In this document: one piece after another, positions 1 through 8,186 of the stretch
Position numbering within the stretch: the first letter of the stretch is position 1
How the letters are laid out: each line of letters opens with the position of its first letter
Source: Prochlorococcus sp. MIT 0701
GTDB lineage: Bacteria; Cyanobacteriota; Cyanobacteriia; PCC-6307; Cyanobiaceae
Length of the DNA stretch: 64,000 nt
Reading direction: 5' to 3'
Assembly: GCF_000760295.1 (NCBI RefSeq)
Contig: NZ_JNBA01000039.1
Coordinates: 186,001 to 250,000, forward strand
Translations under genes and position numbers: made by a program
Notes under the pieces: generated by a model
The model's input: only the letters and a program-made list of their open reading frames with translations
Told to the model about the DNA's origin: nothing
Database searches by the model: none

Positions 1-1779
1 AAGTATCAACTTCCTGTTGAGACAGTCGAGGGGCCCCAGCAGGAACGATTACGTCAGCAGCTCTCTCGTCGAGACAAGCTTCATCGTGCGCTTGCATTGG
101 CGGCCGGTTGGTTTCGTGGCCAGCTGCGTACGCCAGTTGGCGCAACTGCGCTGAATTACCTCACTGAGAAGCGGGGCCTTAGTGAAGTCACCCTGGAATC
201 CTTCGAGCTTGGCTATGCCCCTGAGCAATGGGATGGTTTGCTCAAGCACCTCCAGCAGGTGGAAGGTTTATCTGCTGAATTACTGGAAGCCGCTGGGCTT
301 GTTGTGGCGCGCAAGGGGGGAGGAGGTTTTTACGATCGCTTTCGTCATCGTGTGATGGTGCCGATCCGCGACCGCCAGGGACGGGTGATTGGTTTCGGCG
401 GACGCAGTCTTGATGGCTCAGAGCCGAAGTACCTCAACTCTCCTGAGACAGACGTGTTCGAGAAAGGCAAGCATTTGTTTGGACTGGATCGGGCGGCGAA
501 TGCCATCCGTAAGGATGACCGGGCTGTGGTAGTCGAAGGATATTTCGATGTCATTGCATTGCATGCCGCAGGTGTCACCAATTCAGTGGCCTCCTTAGGC
601 ACTGCTTTGAGTAGTCAGCAGATCACCCAGATCTGCCGTTGCAGCGAAGGGAAACGGATCGTGCTTAATTTCGATGCTGATGGAGCCGGTGTGCGTGCTG
701 CGAACCGGGCCATTGGCGAAGTTGAGCAACTGGCTCTGCAGGGCCAGTTGGAATTACGAGTGCTTCATTTGCCTTCTGGCAAAGACCCCGATGAGTTTCT
801 CAAAGATCATGGTGCTGGCGATTACAGGGCTCTATTAGATCAGTCCCCTCTTTGGCTTGATTGGCAGATTCAACAGGTGTTGGAGGGCCGTGATTTAAGT
901 CAAGCGGATCAGTTTCAGCAGGCAGTGACTGGCCTGGTTGCATTGCTCGGCAAGTTGCCCCAGTCGGCCGTACGGACCCACTACCTGCAACAGGTTGCCG
1001 AACGCTTGAGCGGTGGGCAGGGCCGTTTGGCCTTGCAGTTGGAGGAAGATCTGCGCCAGCAAGTGAAAGGGCAGCGCTGGCATGGCCGCTCTAGTCGCCA
1101 TGAGCAACCTGGCGAGGCCAGTCAACGGGAGCGCAGCGAGGCGGAAATCCTGAGGTTATATCTCCATTGCTCAAATCATCGGGCTGCGATTCGCAGGGAG
1201 TTGCGACAGCGAGAGCTGGAGGATTTTGCCTTGCAACATCACCGTTTGCTTTGGGCGGCGATCACTGATTTGGAGGAAACCAATCTTGGTGCAGGACGTT
1301 TGGAGGCAATCAGTCGAGGAACTGACTCTGGTCATGATTTGGAGGATATTGAGTTACCACGTCTGCTTACCGATCAGTTGCTCCTGGATAACAGTGCTCT
1401 AGTCGCACGTCTTACCCCTTTGTTAGAGCCTGGCGAGGTTCATTTGGCTGCTATGGCTAAGCCACTGCTTCAGCTCCGGGGCACAGCAGCGGCTCTAGAA
1501 CGCCAGAAATGCCTCAAGCGTTGTCGTCATCTTCTTGAGGCCTGGGGTGGTCAGCGCCTTGAAACCCTTGAGCGTTGTATTGCTGTATTGATTGAAGAAG
1601 AGCGACAGCAACCTACTGAATCGGTAGATATGGAAATGCGTATCGAAGCGATGTTCGAGGAGCTCAACAGCGATGCGTTGCGTTTCCAGGAGCTTTATTA
1701 CAGCGAACGCAAACACATTGGTCACTTAGATCAGCAGCGTTGTGGTGGCTTCTCAGGCCAGGATGTCATTCCGGCTTAG
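1..1779 (+). CDS. dnaG: DNA primase DnaG, 5' end cut off by the window
   Basis: Replicative primase that makes RNA primers for the replisome. The reading frame is already open at base 1, so the N-terminal CHC2 zinc domain and part of the catalytic core lie outside the window. The TOPRIM domain is visible: the EGYFDV motif near base 530 and the acidic LNFDADGAG stretch near 665-690 supply the metal-binding residues. The remaining third matches the helicase-interacting C-terminal part in position, with many Gln, Leu and Arg residues. The first Met-like codon in the window (TTG at 97) is internal, not a start. The stop codon overlaps the end of a decayed gene on the other strand. Confidence 0.95.
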   Translation, partial: KYQLPVETVEGPQQERLRQQLSRRDKLHRALALAAGWFRGQLRTPVGATALNYLTEKRGLSEVTLESFELGYAPEQWDGLLKHLQQVEGLSAELLEAAGLVVARKGGGGFYDRFRHRVMVPIRDRQGRVIGFGGRSLDGSEPKYLNSPETDVFEKGKHLFGLDRAANAIRKDDRAVVVEGYFDVIALHAAGVTNSVASLGTALSSQQITQICRCSEGKRIVLNFDADGAGVRAANRAIGEVEQLALQGQLELRVLHLPSGKDPDEFLKDHGAGDYRALLDQSPLWLDWQIQQVLEGRDLSQADQFQQAVTGLVALLGKLPQSAVRTHYLQQVAERLSGGQGRLALQLEEDLRQQVKGQRWHGRSSRHEQPGEASQRERSEAEILRLYLHCSNHRAAIRRELRQRELEDFALQHHRLLWAAITDLEETNLGAGRLEAISRGTDSGHDLEDIELPRLLTDQLLLDNSALVARLTPLLEPGEVHLAAMAKPLLQLRGTAAALERQKCLKRCRHLLEAWGGQRLETLERCIAVLIEEERQQPTESVDMEMRIEAMFEELNSDALRFQELYYSERKHIGHLDQQRCGGFSGQDVIPA

Positions 1780-2024
1780 GTCATCAGTCTGTTGATGCGC
1801 TTCACAAGCCAATCGGCGATATCCAAGAAACTTGTTGTCGTGATTGACCATCACGATTCCTGCTTGCATCTTCTCGCCCCATCTTGTCTAGCTTTTTAAT
1901 GCAGCGCTCATCGAGGCTTGATCGTCTACGTTTCAGCCCATTAGCAACAGCTCCGGAGCTCACCTAATCCTTTGTAGAGCTGTCAGATAAGGCATCAAGT
2001 TGTGGAGCTTATAGATGAAACTCA
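1776..2024 (-). pseudogene. Decayed DevA-type ABC transporter ATPase
   Basis: Three colinear pieces on the minus strand resemble an ABC ATPase of the DevA/LolD type, in the correct order but in shifted frames. Bases 2024-1960 read VSFIYKLHNLMPYLTALQ, the Q-loop region (compare GHNLLRCLTAEQ in the intact devA at 49046). Bases 1912-1868 read DERCIKKLDKMGRED, matching the DEPTAALDSVTGRE stretch after Walker B. Bases 1860-1776 read GIVMVNHDNKFL and, after a frameshift, DIADWLVKRINRL, matching MVTHDPRIVDIADRLVQ. The ABC signature between the first two pieces is deleted (about 35 bases where roughly 180 are expected). Walker A was not found. It is a fossil with no intact reading frame. Confidence 0.6.
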
Positions 2025-2126
2025 CTTGTCATTCGAAGCAGATGGTTGTCTCTAAGGAGGTGTACTAAGGCCCTTTAACTGCACCATGGCTCTTTAAACT
2101 GATGATCTCTTCTTAAATTTGATGGC

Positions 2127-2381
2127 ATGAGCTTCTACGAAGCGATTTGGCACGGTGAGGGCATTGGTGACGGAGGTGATTTAGAGGAATCTCTCCAGGC
2201 TTATGTCGTGGTAAAGCCTGAAGACGGCGACTGGACAGAAGCCTGTGCGAAGGACGGTGCCAATCCTCATGTGGATCACTACTCTTCCTTCGACGCTTAT
2301 CTTGATAACGCCGATGCAATCGAGACGATTCCGGTAACCCCGGCGATGATTGCAGGAGCTGTTCAACAACTTTCCTCATGA
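2127..2381 (+). CDS. Small conserved-looking protein of unknown function
   Basis: An 84-residue acidic soluble protein beginning MSFYEAIWHGEG, without signal peptide or membrane segment. No domain was recognised. It is rich in Asp and Glu, has a single Cys and contains a VDHYSSFDAYLDNAD stretch. It is preceded by a long untranslated gap and followed 39 bases later by another small gene on the same strand, so the two may be co-transcribed. ORFs on the opposite strand in the same place have less protein-like composition and are treated as shadows. Confidence 0.6.
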   Translation: MSFYEAIWHGEGIGDGGDLEESLQAYVVVKPEDGDWTEACAKDGANPHVDHYSSFDAYLDNADAIETIPVTPAMIAGAVQQLSS

Positions 2382-2420
2382 GCGCTGTTTTAATCCGAAG
2401 GTTGCTGCAATTAGCATCTG

Positions 2421-2717
2421 ATGAGTGACTTCCCTATTGCCTTTGCTGGTTGCACGCCGGTGAATCATCTCTGGCCTCAGCTTGTTGAGCGGCTAGGAAT
2501 GGATAAATCAAAACGCGCAGTGCGTCAGGCGCTTGATTTGCAGGGCATGCAAGGTCATGCTGCAACTCTGCCGGTGCTTTTGGTTGAGACTTGCGGGGTG
2601 GCATTGGCTAGTACTGAACTACTGCGTCATCAGACCGGCCTCGCTTGTCATGGTGAGCGCATGGTATTGCTGTTGAATCGTCGCGAAGAGGAGGTGCAGC
2701 TTCTGCAGCAATTTTAA
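2421..2717 (+). CDS. Small protein of unknown function
   Basis: A 98-residue protein starting MSDFPIAFAGCTPVNHLWP. Composition is that of a soluble mixed alpha/beta protein. It has two further Cys residues (in ETCGVA and LACHGE) and ends in a Glu/Leu/Gln-rich helix. No family was recognised. It follows the previous small gene in the same direction with a short gap, which suggests a two-gene unit. The start at ATG 2421 is the only in-frame ATG near the upstream stop. Confidence 0.6.
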   Translation: MSDFPIAFAGCTPVNHLWPQLVERLGMDKSKRAVRQALDLQGMQGHAATLPVLLVETCGVALASTELLRHQTGLACHGERMVLLLNRREEEVQLLQQF

Positions 2718-2806
2718 AATGCATGCACCCCTGATGATTAAATAACAAAACCTCTCTTCTCCATTGTATATCTGTAGACCAGTTATTCTGCATTGAGATT
2801 ATTTTA

Positions 2807-3115
2807 ATGGCGTTCAGTCACCTTTGCAGACTTTGCGGTAAATCTGTTGGGATTACTGAAGCATTTGCCAAGAGTATTCAGCGAACGGGAGGGTCATCAA
2901 TAATTTGCTCTACTTGCCTGGCTCATGAATCAACTCACTTGTTGCCTTCTAGGCCATCAGCCAGGCTCTCAGCTGTTCGCCTAATGACCAAGACTTTTTT
3001 CATAGTAACTTTTCTATTTATTCTCACTTCTTTCTTCTCTGCATGGCGCATTCTTTATGGATTGGAGATGTGGATGGAACCGAGCAAATCAAATCCAGCC
3101 CAATACCCTAACTAA
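2807..3115 (+). CDS. Zinc-ribbon-like protein with one membrane segment
   Basis: A 102-residue protein. The N-terminus carries two CxxC knuckles, CRLC at residues 7-10 and CSTC at about 35-38, spaced as in small zinc ribbons. A single strongly hydrophobic helix follows (roughly residues 63-84, FFIVTFLFILTSFFSAW), then a short polar tail. This predicts a membrane-anchored zinc-binding protein. Its function is unknown. A shorter ORF with the same general plan (CxxC then one membrane helix) lies at 4505-4657. The flanking sequence is AT-rich. Confidence 0.5.
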   Translation: MAFSHLCRLCGKSVGITEAFAKSIQRTGGSSIICSTCLAHESTHLLPSRPSARLSAVRLMTKTFFIVTFLFILTSFFSAWRILYGLEMWMEPSKSNPAQYPN

Positions 3116-3144
3116 TGAGATCTGTTGAAATTCAATTCTAAGTT

Positions 3145-4419
3145 TCAGGCCAGCACCAACGGCACGTCATTGAGACGAGTTGTGGCCGCGCGGCTGAGTT
3201 GATGACGACGCATGCTCCATCCTGGCTGCATGCCACAAACTGCCCAACTCACGGTTCCGCTGCCGTAACGGTGATTGAGTCGGTCGATGGTGTTCATTAG
3301 TCGATCGCGGCGATGCTGCTCATCGGCATGAACTGCTACCAGCAGATGTTGTTGCAGATGGTCTGCGCTCTGTAGGTTTTGCATCAGCACCCCGGCTTTG
3401 TTTAAGCGGCGATGGGGCCGATAGATTCGCTCTACTAGTGGCAAGGCTGCTGCTAGCAAGATTGCAGTGTCGTTGCTTGGCAGATCCAATTGGATGGTAG
3501 CGGCTTGGCTGTAAAACGATGGTGCAAATGGGCTGCTACGTGTGAATACGGTGAGGGCCCCGGCCCGTTGCTGTTGTCGTCGCAGTTTTTCACTGGCGCG
3601 CACCACATAGGTTGCGATTGCCTGGCGTAATTCCTCTAGGTTGGCGATTGGTCGGCTAAAACTGCGGCTAACGCAGGTTTCCTGTTTTGATGTTGGGGCT
3701 AGGGCTAGAGGAAGGCAGACATGACCTTGTAATTCTCGTTGTAGGCGTATGCCTACAACGCCGCAGCGGGCATGAAGTTTGCTACGTGGCATATCGCGCA
3801 ATTGCCGGGCATTGGTTACGCCTCTAAGTCGGCACCAGTGGGCTAACTTGCGACCGATGCCCCATACATTTTCGATAGCGACGCTCTCGAGCCATGTATC
3901 TGGATCACTAGCGGTGAGTAGATCGAATACTCCAGCGTGAGCCGGTATGGCCTTGGCTAGGTGGTTGGCGAGTTTGGCCTGACCTTTGCTGGCGCCAAGT
4001 CCGATCGCTATCGGTAGGCCCAGGTTGCGATGCACCTGGGCCCGTAGTTGACGGGCCCAGGGTTTTAGGTTGTCATCAGAGGGGCCATTGATGTAGGCAA
4101 AGGCTTCATCAATGGAGTAGATCTCCAGCTCCTCACAATGGGCTTCCAGCAGGCTCATCAGTCGTTGGCTCATATCGCCGTAGAGGGCGTAGTTGGAGCT
4201 GCGCACGACAACGCCAAGTCGCTCCAATTTGTGACGGACCTTGAAATAGGGCGTGCCCATGCTGATACCGAGAGCACGCGCTTCGGAGCTGCGCGCAACA
4301 ATGCAGCCATCGTTGTTAGAGAGCACGACCAGAGGACGACCGATTAACGAGGCGTCAAGGCTTTGCTCACAGGAGGCATAGAAATTGTTGCCGTCGATCA
4401 GGGCCGTGACCCGAGACAT
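3145..4419 (-). CDS. umuC: UmuC, DNA polymerase V catalytic subunit (Y-family)
   Basis: Error-prone translesion polymerase that works with processed UmuD after DNA damage. The 424-residue length is typical of UmuC. The N-terminal palm begins with ALIDGNNFYASCEQ and continues with SNNDGCIVARS; the catalytic acidic motif YSIDEAF lies near residues 101-107. A DUF4113-like C-terminal segment ends with MRRHQLSRAATTRLNDVP. The partner umuD is on the same strand but 1.1 kb upstream, separated by a gene on the opposite strand, so the usual umuDC operon is broken. A degenerate LexA-like palindrome lies 39 bases upstream of the start. Confidence 0.93.
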   Translation of the reverse strand: MSRVTALIDGNNFYASCEQSLDASLIGRPLVVLSNNDGCIVARSSEARALGISMGTPYFKVRHKLERLGVVVRSSNYALYGDMSQRLMSLLEAHCEELEIYSIDEAFAYINGPSDDNLKPWARQLRAQVHRNLGLPIAIGLGASKGQAKLANHLAKAIPAHAGVFDLLTASDPDTWLESVAIENVWGIGRKLAHWCRLRGVTNARQLRDMPRSKLHARCGVVGIRLQRELQGHVCLPLALAPTSKQETCVSRSFSRPIANLEELRQAIATYVVRASEKLRRQQQRAGALTVFTRSSPFAPSFYSQAATIQLDLPSNDTAILLAAALPLVERIYRPHRRLNKAGVLMQNLQSADHLQQHLLVAVHADEQHRRDRLMNTIDRLNHRYGSGTVSWAVCGMQPGWSMRRHQLSRAATTRLNDVPLVLA

Positions 4420-4457
4420 GTCGCTGGAGGAAAGCTAGCGAAACCATGCCTCACCCT

Positions 4458-4471
4458 AGTACAAGCGCACT
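4458..4471. promoter_or_regulatory. Degenerate LexA-like box upstream of umuC
   Basis: AGTACAAGCGCACT compared with the published cyanobacterial LexA consensus RGTACNNNDGTWCB has two mismatches. It lies within an imperfect palindrome (CTAGT at 4456-4460 and ACTAG at 4469-4473), 39 bases upstream of the umuC start. Since umuC is now separated from umuD, its own SOS site would make sense, but this match alone is weak. Confidence 0.3.
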
Positions 4472-4504
4472 AGCCTCTGCCTGATAGCGAGATCATGCTT
4501 TGCT

Positions 4505-4657
4505 GTGACAGCCAGTCGCAATGGTTGTCGTCAATGTGGCGAGGAGAATGCCAATGCAGACTTACGGCCAATCATCACTTTGATTGGTTGTTTGGCTGTG
4601 TTGGTAGTACTTAGCTGCATCAAGGTTTCCAACCTCAAGCCTGTCGTTGTGGCCTAG
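4505..4657 (+). CDS. Possible 50-residue CxxC membrane peptide
   Basis: A short ORF with a GTG start encodes a CRQCGEENANADLRP segment (one CxxC knuckle followed by polar residues) and then one hydrophobic helix, IITLIGCLAVLVVLSC, with a short tail ending KPVVVA. The arrangement resembles the larger CxxC plus helix protein at 2807. There is no clear ribosome binding site, so translation is uncertain. It may instead be a remnant of a longer gene. Confidence 0.3.
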   Translation: MTASRNGCRQCGEENANADLRPIITLIGCLAVLVVLSCIKVSNLKPVVVA

Positions 4658-4841
4658 AAACCTTTTGGAATAGAGGGTGCTGACTCAATGGCCGGCTAGG
4701 CGTAGCTTAATCCCCAACAATGTCTACAAATAAGTCGTCTATGACGTCTTAGCAGGACCTAGCCGCATAGGTTGATTCCATGTTATGAGCAACCGCGTCG
4801 GTCGGGTCTTTTGTAAAACCAACAAGACAAAAGGATTTGCA

Positions 4842-5423
4842 ATGGCACCAACTCTAAGCAAGCATCAGCAAAATATTATTCAGAGGATCAATAAGGAAAG
4901 TTTTTCTGAATGGCTATCTAGAGGAGACAAGCAAGAGATTAAAGAGCTGATGGAAGAAGTCTGGATCGAATGGCTTTGCAAGGAAGATTATCAGTTCCGC
5001 CAACGTTACTATGACCTTCAATCAAAGGGTGATTGCGAATGGCTCAATATCAGAGAAGAAATCTTAGCTGTGTATGGCCATATTGAGTCTCCAGAAGGAG
5101 CATCAGAGCTTCAGCAAAAAGCTATTAAAGCCAATGGTATTAAACACTTGCATGATTGGTTTGTATTTGTAGATGAATGTGTTCATGACTATCTAGCAGA
5201 TCTTGGCTGGTCAAGGGGACCGGAGGAGAAATCCCTGGATTCTTCCCACATCTCTGTTTCTGCTTGGGTTTCCGATCAAGAGGCAAATGAACAACAAGAA
5301 AGGCGCCAATGGCTTGGACAGTTGGCCGACACGTTATGGGATCTCAAAGGCTCCTCTCATTGTTATTGGTCTGATCGCATCCTTGCCTTGCGCGATCTGG
5401 GTGAACAACAGTCAGCCACTTAA
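4842..5423 (+). CDS. Unknown acidic protein inserted between umuD and umuC
   Basis: A 193-residue soluble protein from ATG 4842, chosen because an AAGGA ribosome binding site lies seven bases upstream; an in-frame ATG also exists at 4785. It is rich in Trp, Glu, Gln and Lys (for example WIEWLCKEDYQFRQRYYDLQ) and predicted largely helical. No domain was recognised. AT-rich codon use differs from the neighbouring umu genes. Its position on the opposite strand between umuD and umuC suggests insertion into a former umuDC operon. Confidence 0.55.
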   Translation: MAPTLSKHQQNIIQRINKESFSEWLSRGDKQEIKELMEEVWIEWLCKEDYQFRQRYYDLQSKGDCEWLNIREEILAVYGHIESPEGASELQQKAIKANGIKHLHDWFVFVDECVHDYLADLGWSRGPEEKSLDSSHISVSAWVSDQEANEQQERRQWLGQLADTLWDLKGSSHCYWSDRILALRDLGEQQSAT

Positions 5424-5537
5424 TCTATCAAACTTGTCTATCTCCATATAGCGATTTAAAGGCAATATCTTTAAATATTAGCAACAACACTGTTGCTATG
5501 CCGGGCAGTCTTATTGATCGTCTTGCCTATTTTGAGA

Positions 5538-6032
5538 CTATTCATGTAGGCATTGTGTTGAGTGGGATATTTGCTGCGCAGGGTTGAGGCTATGAATGGA
5601 ATGCACTGCCACACCCCAGATTTGCACGTCACCGAAGCGAGCCAGATCCAGCGGTGGGTAATTGGAATGAGCGGCCTCTAGGCGCAGTACACCACGGTGG
5701 CGGACAAGTTGCTTGAGCGTGAAGGCACCATCAAGAATCGCCACCACGATGTGACCGGGCCGTGGATCTAGGCCGCGGTCTACAACCAATAGGTCGCCAT
5801 TGTGGATGCCAACACCTGTCATTGAGTGGCCGCTAACACGCAGGAAGAAGGTGCTAGCCGGATGACGAATCAACTGTTCGTTGAGATCGATGCCGATCTC
5901 GATGTAGTCCTCAGCAGGGGAGGGGAAGCCTGCCGCCACGTGCTCACTCGCTAATGGCAGGATCTGCTGCTTCCGCTCGGAGCGCAAATAAAGAAGAGGC
6001 TCGCTGAACTCCATCGCGACATCGAATGCCAT
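5538..6032 (-). CDS. umuD: UmuD, S24-family self-cleaving SOS mutagenesis protein
   Basis: Subunit of DNA polymerase V, activated by RecA-stimulated self-cleavage. The 164-residue protein carries the cleavage region AAGFPSPAEDY, where Ala-Gly takes the place of the Cys-Gly of E. coli UmuD. The catalytic Ser lies in GHSMTGVGI and the general-base Lys in FTLKQLVRH, in the normal S24 order. The first Met (6032) is only 7 bases from a LexA-box match, so translation may instead begin at the Met in VAMEFSEPL. It is separated from umuC by about 1.1 kb. Confidence 0.9.
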   Translation of the reverse strand: MAFDVAMEFSEPLLYLRSERKQQILPLASEHVAAGFPSPAEDYIEIGIDLNEQLIRHPASTFFLRVSGHSMTGVGIHNGDLLVVDRGLDPRPGHIVVAILDGAFTLKQLVRHRGVLRLEAAHSNYPPLDLARFGDVQIWGVAVHSIHSLNPAQQISHSTQCLHE

Positions 6033-6038
6033 CCCAAT

Positions 6039-6052
6039 AGTACACCTGTTCC
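6039..6052. promoter_or_regulatory. LexA box of umuD
   Basis: AGTACACCTGTTCC matches every position of the published cyanobacterial LexA consensus RGTACNNNDGTWCB. It ends 7 bases from the first possible umuD start codon, a position where bound LexA would block transcription or the start region. Confidence 0.65.
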
Positions 6053-6194
6053 ATCAGGACAGTTTTCTGATTTGGCTTGATAGGGGCGTGCCCGCAGGCG
6101 GTAGCAACCTCTTTACAAGATTGCTTGTGCTTGATCGAGTGCTGTGTTGCACCTGCCACCTTTTACGTTTTAAGCGCTGCCTAAGGAGCCTTTA

Positions 6195-6662
6195 TCAAAG
6201 TGCTTTCGCATTCACCTGAACAGTCATAGGAAGATGCTTACTGCCGGCATAAAAAACAAGAACAACAGCGTCTTTTGGGCCAAGACTTTTGCCTGTATGA
6301 ACTGTATTCACTGTCTCAATCAGCGCAGCCCCCTGATTGAAAAGGCGTGTCGTTCCATCTTGAAGGCTTAACTGAAGCTTGCCTTGGAGGATCACTCCTG
6401 CACTGATGACTGGGTGGGTATGCAATGGCAGGGTGACTCCGGCGGGAATCGTGATCTTAAGAACTGTAATCTCAGCGTTGCTGGTTGGGTAATGCGGAAG
6501 CAAATCCCCATCCCATTGCTTGGTACTTTGCACAAGTGTTTCAATCTTAATTCCAAGATCCTTGCTATATTTAGCATTATCATGTGCATTTAAGGCCGTT
6601 GATGAAATGGTCGAAATCGCAATAATTGCTAGTGGTGCAAGCAATAGTCTTTGCATGGTCAT
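6195..6662 (-). CDS. Exported cupin-domain protein
   Basis: A 155-residue protein with an N-terminal signal peptide (MTMQRLLLAPLAIIAIST, likely cut near ALNA-HD) followed by one cupin barrel. The first cupin motif is visible as LPLHTHPVISAG with two metal-binding His residues, then GKLQLSL; the second motif region contains the TVHTGK His. A periplasmic metal-binding cupin is expected; substrate and reaction are unknown. The frame extends to 6686 with another ATG, but the Met at 6662 gives a cleaner signal peptide. It stands alone between umuD and a 2TM gene. Confidence 0.8.
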   Translation of the reverse strand: MTMQRLLLAPLAIIAISTISSTALNAHDNAKYSKDLGIKIETLVQSTKQWDGDLLPHYPTSNAEITVLKITIPAGVTLPLHTHPVISAGVILQGKLQLSLQDGTTRLFNQGAALIETVNTVHTGKSLGPKDAVVLVFYAGSKHLPMTVQVNAKAL

Positions 6663-6900
6663 TTGACAACGTATTGAAGAAAGCAAGCTAGAAGCTTAGT
6701 TCAACCGTCTTCCTTAACAGAATACCCTTGACAGCCATTAATGTGACTGAACAAGATTCAAGCTTTAGCAATATTTAAACCCTAAACTTATGCCTTAATA
6801 CTCCTAAAATAGCAATTGCTTACATCTCGCCTGACAAGCATGAATTCAATTAACTTAGACTTTCTTACAATGGAGGCGTATGCAATATTTCCAACTTAAG

Positions 6901-7167
6901 TCAACTGCGACGCATCTCAGCCTCGATCTCTTCTGTGCTGAAGTCTCTCTCTGGATGAGCAAGCTTCCAAGACTGAACAGCAAGAGAGATGCCCCATCCC
7001 AAAATAGGCCAGATGGGCCAGAAGTAGCCCATACCAGTGACCAACCAAATCACTATCAGAGCAAGGTTCACAGTGAGGTAGGTCTGAACCTGTCTCCTCA
7101 GCATCCTTTTCTTCCTGAGTTGTGATAGCGCTTTTTTGCGCAAAACTTCATCATCAGGCATATCCAA
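6901..7167 (-). CDS. 2TM-domain protein
   Basis: An 88-residue membrane protein. A basic N-terminal helix (LRKKALSQLRKKRMLRRQ) is followed by two membrane segments, VNLALIVIWLVTGMGYFW and IWPILGWGISLAVQSW, and an acidic tail. This is the layout of the 2TM family (PF13239), found alone or fused to histidine kinases. Molecular function is unknown. It is transcribed away from a 370-base gap. Confidence 0.75.
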   Translation of the reverse strand: MDMPDDEVLRKKALSQLRKKRMLRRQVQTYLTVNLALIVIWLVTGMGYFWPIWPILGWGISLAVQSWKLAHPERDFSTEEIEAEMRRS

Positions 7168-7536
7168 AAGGCCTCGATTGATCAGCTTGCGGACAATAAG
7201 CAGTTTAAAGGCAACTGTGATCTCAGTCAGCTGATAGTTATTATTAGTGATATGAGCTTAATCAGCATCCTATTTTAAGGTTCGAGCATTGATTGCTTAA
7301 CTAAGAAGTAACAGTTGCCCAGGTTAGTAACTCATAAAGACTAGGAGGATGGCTGAATTACATTCTGCAGAAAGTGTTCTGGCAAATGTTGTTGAAGAAG
7401 GCTGACTTTTGAGCATCATCATTGCCTTGACCTGATTTCCTTTTCAGTGTGCTCAAGCGTTATCGCATTGATCGAATGCAGATGTTTTATCAGTGATCGC
7501 AATTCAGATCTGTTGAATCGTTAGCTCCTGTGGTAT
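7168..7536. other. Gene-poor gap with a 16-bp tandem duplication at its end
   Basis: No convincing gene. An 18-codon ORF at 7349 follows an AGGAGG, but the AGGAGG abuts the ATG with no spacing. At the right end the 16-base unit TTAGCTCCTGTGGTAT occurs exactly twice in tandem (7521-7536 and 7537-7552); the second copy contains the rlmH stop codon. Confidence 0.5.
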
Positions 7537-7989
7537 TTAGCTCCTGTGGTATTTACCTCCTTGCAGGATGGTCTGTGCTCGGTAGAGCTGCTCCACAAGC
7601 AACAGGCGAGCAAGTTCATGGGGAAACGTAAGCGGAGACAAGCTGAGTTGCCAGTGGGCTGAGTTTTTCAGCTCTGCTGATAGGCCATCAGCGCCACCAA
7701 TCACAAAGGCAAGACGTTGAGAGCCATATTTTTCAAGGCGTTTAGCAAAGGACACTGAGGCCAGCGCTTCCCCTTCTTCGCTGAGAGCAACCAGCGTTTC
7801 ATTGCTATTAAGTGCGGCACGGATCGCTTCCGCTTCTCGCTGCAGAGATGCATCACGAACCTCTGTGATCATCAAGCCTGGTAGGCGTTTTTGATATATC
7901 GCTAGGCCGTCTTGGATCCAGCCTTTGCGTACCTTGCCAACGGCGATAATTCTAAAGGCACAGTTTCTCAAGAAGCACTGCAGCAACAT
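7537..7989 (-). CDS. rlmH: RlmH, 23S rRNA pseudouridine-1915 N3-methyltransferase
   Basis: SPOUT-fold methyltransferase acting on assembled 70S ribosomes. The family core is present: [18 protein letters not shown] near the start, [15 protein letters not shown] in the middle, the SAM-binding knot [10 protein letters not shown], and the C-terminal [20 protein letters not shown] ending in GGKYHRS. From ATG 7989 the protein is 150 residues, normal for the family; the frame stays open to 8025. A small ORF on the opposite strand starts at 8013, so the shorter start avoids overlap. Confidence 0.92.
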   Translation of the reverse strand: MLLQCFLRNCAFRIIAVGKVRKGWIQDGLAIYQKRLPGLMITEVRDASLQREAEAIRAALNSNETLVALSEEGEALASVSFAKRLEKYGSQRLAFVIGGADGLSAELKNSAHWQLSLSPLTFPHELARLLLVEQLYRAQTILQGGKYHRS

Positions 7990-8012
7990 CCCTCTCCATG
8001 ATGCTCGCTTAG

Positions 8013-8186
8013 ATGCACTGTTCAACAGATCCCCAGAAGAGAATTTTGATTGAAGTCCTGCAGGCGGAATACCGCAGAGCGAAGCAGCGCATAGAAGGCA
8101 GGCAATGGCGGGATCGATTAAGACAGGTCATAACAGCATCCAATGGTTTGCTAACACGTCAATATCGTCAACGAGGAGAAGGGTGA
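8013..8186 (+). CDS. Small basic protein coupled to the next gene
   Basis: A 57-residue [20 protein letters not shown] onward, continuing with an Arg/Gln-rich helical segment ([20 protein letters not shown]). Its TGA stop overlaps the GTG start of the next ORF in the GTGA arrangement typical of translational coupling, which is the main reason to believe both. No family was recognised. It runs divergently from rlmH with a very short or overlapping 5' region. Confidence 0.5.
   Translation: MHCSTDPQKRILIEVLQAEYRRAKQRIEGRQWRDRLRQVITASNGLLTRQYRQRGEG

Noticed and set aside
7349-7405. 18-codon ORF after AGGAGG
   Set aside because: The Shine-Dalgarno-like sequence touches the ATG, leaving no spacing; product too short to judge.
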